This document shows positions 5,854-13,700 of a stretch of DNA of 57,616 nucleotides, piece after piece. The position numbers were made by a program, and so were the translations under genes. The first letter of the stretch is position 1; the number at the start of each line of letters is the position of its first letter. The notes under the pieces were generated by a model, which did no database searches, had not been told where the DNA came from, and saw only the letters and a list, made by a program, of their open reading frames with translations. The stretch is from a virus. The stretch covers positions 1-57,616 of IMG/VR virus record IMGVR_UViG_3300027801_000025; one strand, 5' to 3'.

Positions 5854-6918
5854 ATGAGAACACCGTTTAAATTAAGAAGCGCATCGCCATTCAAAGCAGA
5901 CGACAACACTGAAAGAATGGTCCACAGCGAAGGTGGTAAAAACCTTCTAAAAGATGTAAACGTTAAGAAAGGTAAAAAATCTATCTACACTTACAAGAAA
6001 ATGCATGCAGACTTACTTGCAAAAGGTATGTCCCAAGGAGATGCTAATAAAGAAGTACAAAAAGCTAGAGGGTTTAACCAAGAAGAGTATGGAACTCAAA
6101 ATCCTACTAAAGAAGGTAAGACTGAGAACTATAAAGAAGAAAAAGGCTCTATGACAATGAATGACGTTGCTTCTCCTGGAACAGAAGCTACAGAAGGTCA
6201 AGATGGAGCTATGATGGATTCTTTTAGCCCGTCAGAAACTAGATCGCTTATAAGAGAGCGTAAGATCAACAAGAACAGAAAAGATAAATACGAGAACAAG
6301 AATAGAAGACAAACTGGTAGATATGATAAAGCTTTAGAGAAAAGTGGTTTATCAAAAGAAGAGTTTGATCTTACTAAGAAAGGTAAAAGAATGAGCATGA
6401 GAACAGCTCAGTCTCAAGAGAACATTGATGACTACACAACTGGTTATAAAAGATCTCAAATGGCTAATCAGCAAGGTGTTAATCATAGGGACGGAACTCA
6501 AGTTCAAAACGATCCAGATAATGTAGGTCTTCAAAAAAGAACTGCATCTACAGAAGCAACACCAGGAAGTGCTACAACTGAAGCTACTGCTGCTGATCTT
6601 GAAAACCTTCAAAACACTGCTAATATTGACTTAGGTCAAGATACTAGCGATTCAAGTTATACTGAAAGTTTATCAGGTGGCAGTAATAAGCCAATTGGAG
6701 GTGCTGGACCTGCTGATAATGGACCTGCTGAAACTACAGAGACTACGGTTACTGGTAATAGTGGTTTGTTAGACACAGCTAAAAAACTAGGACAAAGAAT
6801 ATATGATGCCGATGGAGATGGTGATACTATATTTAATGATTCAAACAAAGATGGTAATATGCTATCTAGATTTATGGCTAAAATTAATCCAGATTCAGAC
6901 AAAAAAAAACTGAAGTAG
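5854..6918 (+). CDS. low-complexity virion-type protein, 354 aa (possible -1 frameshift product)
   Basis: Starts MRTPFKLRSASPFKADD, with two PFK motifs in the first 14 residues. A Lys/Glu-rich helical region (about 40-190) is followed by Thr/Ala/Glu-rich linker sequence and a C-terminal DADGDGDTIFNDSNKDG that resembles a calcium-binding DxDxDG loop. The frame ends just after a run of nine A at 6901-6909. A -1 shift in that run joins it to the next open frame (giving DKKKTEVDPKAEAM...), which itself ends with TPFK. So the two frames may encode one 460-residue protein, or an indel may have broken one gene. Role unknown, probably a virion component. Confidence 0.6.
   Translation: MRTPFKLRSASPFKADDNTERMVHSEGGKNLLKDVNVKKGKKSIYTYKKMHADLLAKGMSQGDANKEVQKARGFNQEEYGTQNPTKEGKTENYKEEKGSMTMNDVASPGTEATEGQDGAMMDSFSPSETRSLIRERKINKNRKDKYENKNRRQTGRYDKALEKSGLSKEEFDLTKKGKRMSMRTAQSQENIDDYTTGYKRSQMANQQGVNHRDGTQVQNDPDNVGLQKRTASTEATPGSATTEATAADLENLQNTANIDLGQDTSDSSYTESLSGGSNKPIGGAGPADNGPAETTETTVTGNSGLLDTAKKLGQRIYDADGDGDTIFNDSNKDGNMLSRFMAKINPDSDKKKLK
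6901..6909 (+). promoter_or_regulatory. A9 slippery run, possible -1 frameshift site
   Basis: Nine consecutive A follow GAC. The upstream frame reads AAA AAA AAA CTG AAG TAG and stops at 6918. Slipping back by one base reads ACT GAA GTA GAT and continues into the frame that ends at 7226. Homopolymer slippage at A-runs is an established way of making two products. A sequencing indel would give the same picture. Confidence 0.45.
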
Positions 6919-6935
6919 ATCCTAAAGCTGAAGCG

Positions 6936-7226
6936 ATGAAGCAAAGGCTAACAGACTTAGGTATGGATCCGAACTTGAAGGTTTCTGGTTCTACACTTGA
7001 CGAAAACCATGCTTGGATAAAAGACCTCCCAAATTACAAAGATAATAACCGGAAAGGTGCACACGTGTTTTCTGGTTTGGAAGCTTTAACAGACAAGGGG
7101 ATTGATTGGTTAATGGACAATGTATCACTTGGAGATGGTAAAGGAGCTAGAACACCTGGCTTATATAAATCAAAAGAAACTAGACAAAAAAGCGCTACTC
7201 CCTTTAAACTAAATAGAAATAAATAA
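6936..7226 (+). CDS. 96-aa frame, probable continuation of the preceding protein
   Basis: Open frame from ATG 6936, but the same frame is already open from the A9 run at 6901, with no leader-like sequence ahead of the ATG (unlike neighbours). The protein (MKQRLTDLGMDPNLKVSG to the end) contains a predicted helical part and the motif SATPFKLNRNK at its C-terminus, mirroring the N-terminus of the upstream protein. I favour one gene joined by a -1 shift over an independent gene. Function unknown. Confidence 0.5.
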   Translation: MKQRLTDLGMDPNLKVSGSTLDENHAWIKDLPNYKDNNRKGAHVFSGLEALTDKGIDWLMDNVSLGDGKGARTPGLYKSKETRQKSATPFKLNRNK

Positions 7227-7250
7227 ATAAAACAATACAAATACAAAATC

Positions 7251-8171
7251 ATGGCATATTCAAAAAGACCTAATGGAAATTTATTCCACAACATTAAAGG
7301 CTCACAGTCGAGTCAAGCCCCAACACAACCTGGAATAGGTGGTATGGGAGAAGTAGAATCACCAGCTAAAAACATCTTGCTAAAACTTGCTCAAAAAGGA
7401 GTTACAAGACTACTACAAAAAGGTGGTAACAAAGTTAAGTTTCTTCCTAAACCAAAAGTACCAGTAGCAAACCCTGGAATTACAGGTGGAGCAAAGACTA
7501 GTTTTGGATCAAAAGTTGGAAACTTTGTTAAAGAATCAATAAAATACACTATTGGTGGTGGTGTTGCAAATTTGTTATTAGGATCAAGTGATGATAGTGG
7601 TGCAGCTGCAACTACAACTAGTGGTGGTGGTGGAGACAAGAAGAAGCCAGGTAGTTATGTTAAACCAGGTGGTAAAGCAACTGGTAATATGAAAGACTAT
7701 GCTTTAAACAGTCAAGGTAGACGTGATGAGTATACAGCTAGAGGTTGGAAACAAGATGATACTACTAGTGTTAAAGGTGGTAACAAACCTGTTTCTGAAA
7801 TAAAACCTAGTTCTGTCGTTGAATCAAATGTAACTCCTGATGCTGAACCATTAACAGTAACACCACCTGCATCTACTACTAAGCCAACTGCTGTTCAAAC
7901 TCAAAAGGCTCAGAACACTATGGATAGAAAAAATAGATCTATAGATAAAAAGCAAGGTAAAATTGATGATGCTAACGCTCTTGGTAATACTAAGAAAGCT
8001 ACTAGAAAACAAAGAAGCTTAGATAATAAAAAAGCTAGACTTGCTGATAAAAATAAGTTAGATCAAAAGTACATGTCTGATTTATCTGGTGCTGAAAAAC
8101 CAAAAGACGAAAGTCCTGTACCTTATACATCAAGAATTCAAGCTTCTGCACAATACAATAAGCATAAGTAA
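7251..8171 (+). CDS. low-complexity, basic virion-type protein, 306 aa
   Basis: Starts MAYSKRPNGNLFHN after an ACAATACAAATACAAAATC leader. An N-terminal helical part (ILLKLAQKGVTRLLQKGG), a Gly-rich hydrophobic patch around residues 95-115 (IKYTIGGGVANLLLGSS), a Gly/Thr-rich linker and a Lys-rich C-terminus (DRKNRSIDKKQGK, KKATRKQRS) follow in order. Its composition suggests an extended internal virion or DNA-associated protein. Its stop overlaps the holin-like gene by one base (TAATG). No family recognised. Confidence 0.65.
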   Translation: MAYSKRPNGNLFHNIKGSQSSQAPTQPGIGGMGEVESPAKNILLKLAQKGVTRLLQKGGNKVKFLPKPKVPVANPGITGGAKTSFGSKVGNFVKESIKYTIGGGVANLLLGSSDDSGAAATTTSGGGGDKKKPGSYVKPGGKATGNMKDYALNSQGRRDEYTARGWKQDDTTSVKGGNKPVSEIKPSSVVESNVTPDAEPLTVTPPASTTKPTAVQTQKAQNTMDRKNRSIDKKQGKIDDANALGNTKKATRKQRSLDNKKARLADKNKLDQKYMSDLSGAEKPKDESPVPYTSRIQASAQYNKHK

Positions 8172-8620
8172 TGTCAAAGAAAAAGTTTTCAGAAACTAAA
8201 GTTGGTAAATTTCTATCAAAAGCCGCGCCTGGTATACTAGGTATGGCTGGAGATGTTTTACCAGACGCTGGAGTATTTGGTTTAATTAAAAACTTAATAC
8301 AAAAAGACCCTGCACTTCCACCTGAAGACAAAGAGAAAGCTCTAAAACTATTAGAGCAAGATATGGTAGAAATGCAAGAAATATCAAAACGTTGGTCGAG
8401 CGATATGAAAAGCGATTCTTGGCTCAGTAAAAATACGCGCCCCATGACGCTAATATTTTTAACTGCTTCATTGGTTGTTATTATGTTGCTCGACAGCTTT
8501 GAGATACCTTTTGCTGTAGATGCAGGATGGGTTGATTTATTAAAGTCTTTACTTATTACAGTATATGTGGCTTATTTTGGTTCACGTGGTGTAGAGAAGT
8601 TTAAGAAAATATCTAAATAA
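8171..8620 (+). CDS. holin-like membrane protein (3TM / gene-transfer-release type)
   Basis: 149 residues. An amphipathic N-terminus (LSKAAPGILGMAGDVLPD) leads to a charged helix (about 55-80) and then to hydrophobic segments at about 92-110 (MTLIFLTASLVVIMLL) and 123-141 (LLKSLLITVYVAYFGS), closed by the motif GSRGVEKF. The pattern SWLSKNTRPMT followed by membrane segments and GSRG-EK matches the Holin_3TMs family, which makes pores that let endolysin reach the wall. It lies far from the endolysin at 52107, so a role in virion assembly or DNA entry cannot be excluded. Confidence 0.7.
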   Translation: MSKKKFSETKVGKFLSKAAPGILGMAGDVLPDAGVFGLIKNLIQKDPALPPEDKEKALKLLEQDMVEMQEISKRWSSDMKSDSWLSKNTRPMTLIFLTASLVVIMLLDSFEIPFAVDAGWVDLLKSLLITVYVAYFGSRGVEKFKKISK

Positions 8621-8621
8621 A

Positions 8622-9329
8622 ATGAGTAGAATTAGTGAATACAGTTTAGACACCAAGCTAGAATCAAGTGATAAGTTATTAGGCTCTAACGCTGATGGTT
8701 CTACTAAAAACTTTAAGGTAGACGATTTATCTATTTTTCTTTCTGAAACAAATACATCAGGAACTAGTAGTAGTTTTACTTTTAGGTATCAACAAAACAA
8801 CCTAGGTAATGGTGATATGAAATTTACTTTATCTAGTGGTAGCACTTTAGCTAACGTTACTAGTTTGAAAGTTAATAAATTTAACTACGATAATTATGAC
8901 AATGCCATAAATAATGCTTTAACCTTATTAGCTAGTAAAAATATAGTTGTTTACGAAATAAACAATAGAAATAATTTTGGTGTTTATAAGGTTGAAACCT
9001 TAAATGTAGATAGTGTAGACTCAAATTTCTACAATATAACTTTAACATTTAAAACCTCTAATGGTTCTATTGTTAATGACAAAATATATGGTATAGATAT
9101 ATTCCCTGAAAGTGGTGATATAACATTTGCTCACCATCAAAACAACGCAAGCACTTCATGGGTGATAAACCATAACCTAGGTAAATTCCCTAGTGTTAGT
9201 ATAAAATTTTCAAGTTCTGATAATGTCTATACTAATGTTGGTGCGTTTGCTGGAATTGTATATACTAACGAAAATAACTTAACAATAAACTTAGCAGCTG
9301 CTGAAAGTGGCTATGCATACTTAAACTAA
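8622..9329 (+). CDS. tail fibre protein, 235 aa
   Basis: Starts MSRISEYSLDTKLESSDKLL, a type of N-terminus shared by many marine phage fibre proteins. The C-terminal region has WVINHNLGKFPSVSIKF and ends with NLTINLAAAESGYAYLN, the characteristic close of a fibre head domain (HNLGK-P-V, then GYAYLN). Beta-rich throughout, without Cys. It opens the host-recognition cassette. Which fibre it belongs to cannot be told. Confidence 0.7.
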   Translation: MSRISEYSLDTKLESSDKLLGSNADGSTKNFKVDDLSIFLSETNTSGTSSSFTFRYQQNNLGNGDMKFTLSSGSTLANVTSLKVNKFNYDNYDNAINNALTLLASKNIVVYEINNRNNFGVYKVETLNVDSVDSNFYNITLTFKTSNGSIVNDKIYGIDIFPESGDITFAHHQNNASTSWVINHNLGKFPSVSIKFSSSDNVYTNVGAFAGIVYTNENNLTINLAAAESGYAYLN

Positions 9330-9335
9330 AAAACA

Positions 9336-10748
9336 ATGGCAATACCTATTTTAAATCACTTAGACTTACGAAGTGTATCAGAGTTGCAAAACGCAATACT
9401 CCACAAAACAACAACAGCTTCTGCTTCTGACGTAGAAGGTAAAATAATATATGATACTGGAACAGATTCAGCTAAAGTATACAACGGATCCGCTTGGGTT
9501 GATCTAGGTGGTGATATATCTAGGGTCAACATTACAGCTGGAAACGGTTTAACTGGTACTGTAGATACAACACTTGGAGAACACACGCAAACGCTAACAG
9601 TTGTTGGTGGTGATGGTATTACGGCTAATGCAGATGAAATTGAAGTAACTGTTGATGGTTCAACAATCGAACTAAGTGCTACAACTGGTGCTGGTGCTGT
9701 TAGAATAAAAGATAACGGTGTTACGTTAGCTAAGTTAGCACATCAAACAAATAACACTGTTTTCAAAGTAAGCGCATCTGGTGTACCTGTTGCTGGAACA
9801 ATAGATACAGCTAACATTACAGCTGACGCGGTAACTGGAGCTAAAATTGCTGATAACGCTGTTGATAGTGAACATGTTGCTGCTGATAGTCTTGATACGG
9901 AACATTACGCTGCTGGTTCAGTAGATAACGATGCTCTAAAAGCTGATGCAGTTGATGGGGCTAAGATTGCTGATAATGCTATTGATTCAGAACATTATAC
10001 TGACGGAAGTATAGATAGAGTTCATTTAGCTGCTGATATAGTAGACGGAAATAAAATAGCAGATGATTCTATTAACTCCGAGCACATTGTAGATGGATCT
10101 GTAGATAACGTTCATTTAGCAAACGATGGTATCACAATTGGTTCAACTGACACTTCTCTAGGTGGTACAATAACCGCTATTGTTGGATTAACTGATTTAG
10201 ATTTAACAGCGGGTAATAAAACAATATTCGATACTGTTGGTGCTAACACTCTTACAATGGGTGCTTCTGGAACTACAATTACTATTCCAGGTAACTTAAT
10301 AGTAACAGGTACACAAACAATATCCAACGAAACAGTAAAAGTTGTTTCAGACAATACCTTACAATTTGAAGGTGCTGCTGGTACAGATGCGGCTCATGAA
10401 TTAGATTTAACAACAGCTGTATTATCTGCTGATAGAACTATAACTTTACCAGATAACTCAGGTATTATAGCTTTAACAACTGATATAACAGCTAGACAAT
10501 TTTCAACATTAATAGGTAATGCGTCAGCTGCAACAATAAACATATTAAACTCAGGAGCTTCTGCTCCACACAAAAACCATGGATTAGGTGCAAACAGCAC
10601 TCAGTTTATGGTTCAATTAGTTGAAGTAGATACTGGAGCAACAGTTATGGCTGATGTAGTAAGAGGAGCTAGTGGAGCTATAGCAATAACATTTGCTACT
10701 GCACCAGCTGCTAATAAAATGAGAGTTCTTATCAACAAGATAGGATAA
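9336..10748 (+). CDS. repeat-containing tail fibre protein, 470 aa
   Basis: Residues about 160-265 consist of a degenerate repeat of the form D-A-V-D/T-G-A-K-I-A-D-N-A-I-D-S-E-H (for example VDGAKIADNAIDSEH), at least four copies, typical of trimeric beta-helical fibre shafts. The N-terminal part (SELQNAILHKTTTASA, KVYNGSAWVDLGG) is an attachment-type domain found in marine phage fibres. The C-terminus (HKNHGLGANSTQFMVQLVEV) is a small beta-sandwich knob. It acts outside the virion, probably in receptor contact. Confidence 0.75.
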   Translation: MAIPILNHLDLRSVSELQNAILHKTTTASASDVEGKIIYDTGTDSAKVYNGSAWVDLGGDISRVNITAGNGLTGTVDTTLGEHTQTLTVVGGDGITANADEIEVTVDGSTIELSATTGAGAVRIKDNGVTLAKLAHQTNNTVFKVSASGVPVAGTIDTANITADAVTGAKIADNAVDSEHVAADSLDTEHYAAGSVDNDALKADAVDGAKIADNAIDSEHYTDGSIDRVHLAADIVDGNKIADDSINSEHIVDGSVDNVHLANDGITIGSTDTSLGGTITAIVGLTDLDLTAGNKTIFDTVGANTLTMGASGTTITIPGNLIVTGTQTISNETVKVVSDNTLQFEGAAGTDAAHELDLTTAVLSADRTITLPDNSGIIALTTDITARQFSTLIGNASAATINILNSGASAPHKNHGLGANSTQFMVQLVEVDTGATVMADVVRGASGAIAITFATAPAANKMRVLINKIG

Positions 10749-10768
10749 TAATAAAATAAAATCTTAAC

Positions 10769-13700
10769 ATGGCTCAAAAGTTTTTAAATGGAATTGATAT
10801 TTCAGGAAATATTGTTGTCGACAGTAATAGTGCTGTTGGTGCCACTGTCTTAGACATCCAAGGAACTCAAGGCCAACTCTTCTCAATCACAAACTCCCTT
10901 TCCGGAGATTTATTCTCAGTTTCAGACATTTCTGGTATACCTATACTTAACGTTAATTCTAGCGGTTTAGTTACTATAGACGGCACTCTAGCGGTTGATG
11001 GTAAATTAGGCGTAGGTTTAACACCTACAACTGTAAATCTAGAAGTTAAATCAATACAAGACTCAAGCTTTGATGAAGGAATTGGTATTGTAAGAAGTAA
11101 TACATCACAAACTGGTTATATTAACATGGTAGGTGGTGCAATGAATATAAATGCTCCAAATGCAGTACCTATAAAGTTTAGAGATGGTGGAAACACGAAT
11201 TTAACAATTGGTGGAGACGGCAATGCGACTTTTGCAGGTGAGCTAGAGGCTACTAGCCTAGACATAAACGGCAGTGCTGATATATCTGGAAACCTAACAG
11301 GAGTTGATACTTTAACGGCATCAAATTTTGTTGGCGCTGGTAGTTATCATGAGTTTGGTAACGGTACTGGTAGTGTAAGTAATGATGGTTCTTGGCATGC
11401 TAGAGTAAATATTGCAGGAACACAACACGCAAGATTAGATGTAAAAGATTTAAGTGATGGTATTATTACTTCAATGTTTGCTCACACTGGTCATGGAGCT
11501 GGTAAAGTTGGTACTTATTCTAACCACCCACTTCACTTAATGATTAATGGTACTAGTAAAGCCACTTTAGATAGTAGTTCTAATTTTGCTGTTACAGGTG
11601 AAATTGAAGGAGGTAGCTTAGATATAAATGGTAACGCTGATATATCGGGAACCATAACAACTGCAACTTGGGGTGGCGGTATAATCCCTGAAGCTAAGCT
11701 TCAAAACCAAAGTGGCACAAATACAGGTGATCAAAATTTAAGTACTTATCTAAAAGGAAGCAATAGCAGTGGTACTTACGAAGGAACTGTTACTGACTGG
11801 AATAGTCCAACTGTAACTGGATTTTATTCCGCCTCCAACGCTTCTAATAGATGGGGTGGGCAGTCAAATTGGTCCTCTATAATGCACGTTAAGTTGTATG
11901 ATGACAACAACAACTATGCATCACAAATAGGTTTCAATACCTATGACTCTGGCCTACACACAAGAACTAATAATGGCGGAACTTGGACTGGTTGGGCTGA
12001 AATATACACGTCAGATACTTTTACAAATAACTCTGGAAACTGGAATACGGCTTACGGTTGGGGAGATCATGAACTATCCGCACAAGACAAGACGGATATA
12101 GGTAACCTGTCAGGCACAAACACCGGTGACCAAACATTAGCTTCACTAGGAGCCCAAGCTTCTGGAAATTATATAACTGGAACAGGAAGTTTGTCAGCAC
12201 AAGATCTTACCGATATAGGTAATCTATCAGGAACAAATACAGGTGATCAAACCCTACCTACCACACTACCAGCCACAACTTCTGATACGCTTGATTTTTT
12301 TCAGGACAGCTCAGGAGTGTCCTTACATCAATTCAACAACAGCTTAGATGATGTTGGTGGTAATTACGCTGCAACTTCTACTGGAGCATCCTATGGAACA
12401 GGATTAGACACTAGGTTTGGAAGTCACGGTATAAACACTCAGGGTGATGGTGTGTATGTTGACATCGCAGGGTTACCTACAATACAGGCTGTAAGTCTTT
12501 GGTACAAGGCTATAGGAAACGACAATGGGTATATTGTTGATTTTAGGCATGACACCCCTGGTAATAGTAGGTCGTATCTTTATACGCTTGCGGGTAGTGA
12601 CCAGTATATCAACATGGGTAATGACACAACAACCACCAACCAAACAGGAGATATTTGGATTAACGGTGTTGCATTCACCTCAGGGCAATACAACTTCACG
12701 TCCGGCAATTGGTATCATATAGTAATAACTACAGATGCTGTTAGTACAAAACAAAACTGGAATCAAGGTATTCGTATCGGTAATAGGTCTGATGGAACAA
12801 GTAACGGTAATGCCGGTTATTTTGACCAAGTAAGAACTTTTAATAGACGTTTAACATCTTCGGATGTTGCATTATTATATGCGGAAGTAGAAACAGGTGC
12901 TACTGCTGACCAAACGGCAGGAGAGATATTATCATTAATTAAAACTGTTGATGGAGCAAGTTCCGGATTAGACGCAGATTTATTAGATGGTAATGAAGCT
13001 TCTGCATTTGCTCTTTCTTCAATAGTAAATCAAACAGACTTTGTATCAGCAGCAAATGGTGGTACTTTTAGCGGTAATATAGATCTTAATGCTTCTTTCA
13101 AGTGGGCTAAAAATCAAAGTAATTCATATACTTATTCAGCAGCAGATTCTACTGGAATGTATATTGAAAGATTTAGCACAGCAGGTGCGGGTAGTCAGTT
13201 GGCTGACATGAGGTTTCAAGCAAGAGATAATAACACAGGTACTTATAATTCTATAAGTATAAAAGGTTCTGATAATACTGTTGTTATTACATCACCAAAC
13301 ACTATAATATCGGGTAACCTAACTGTAGGTGGAACGCGAACTATATTAAACACGGCAACTGTTGAAGTAGAGGATAATATACTACAACTTAATACAACAC
13401 AAGCTTCACCAGACACAGCAACAGCTGCTACGTCTGGTATATCTATTTATAGAGGTGATGGTGTTACACAGGCTAGTCTGATATTTGACGATGCTGACGA
13501 TACATGGGATTTAACAAATAATTTATTAGTTGCAGGTAACTTACAATCCTCTGGAGACTTTACCTCTGTAGGGTATGTACAAGCCACTAGTTTTCTTTAC
13601 CTAAGAAATAACATGCGATTGTTAAATAAAGCTGCTAATGGTTGGTTATCGTTTGCTATTAGAAACACAACGGCTTCAGAAGCGGTATATGATCTAGCAA

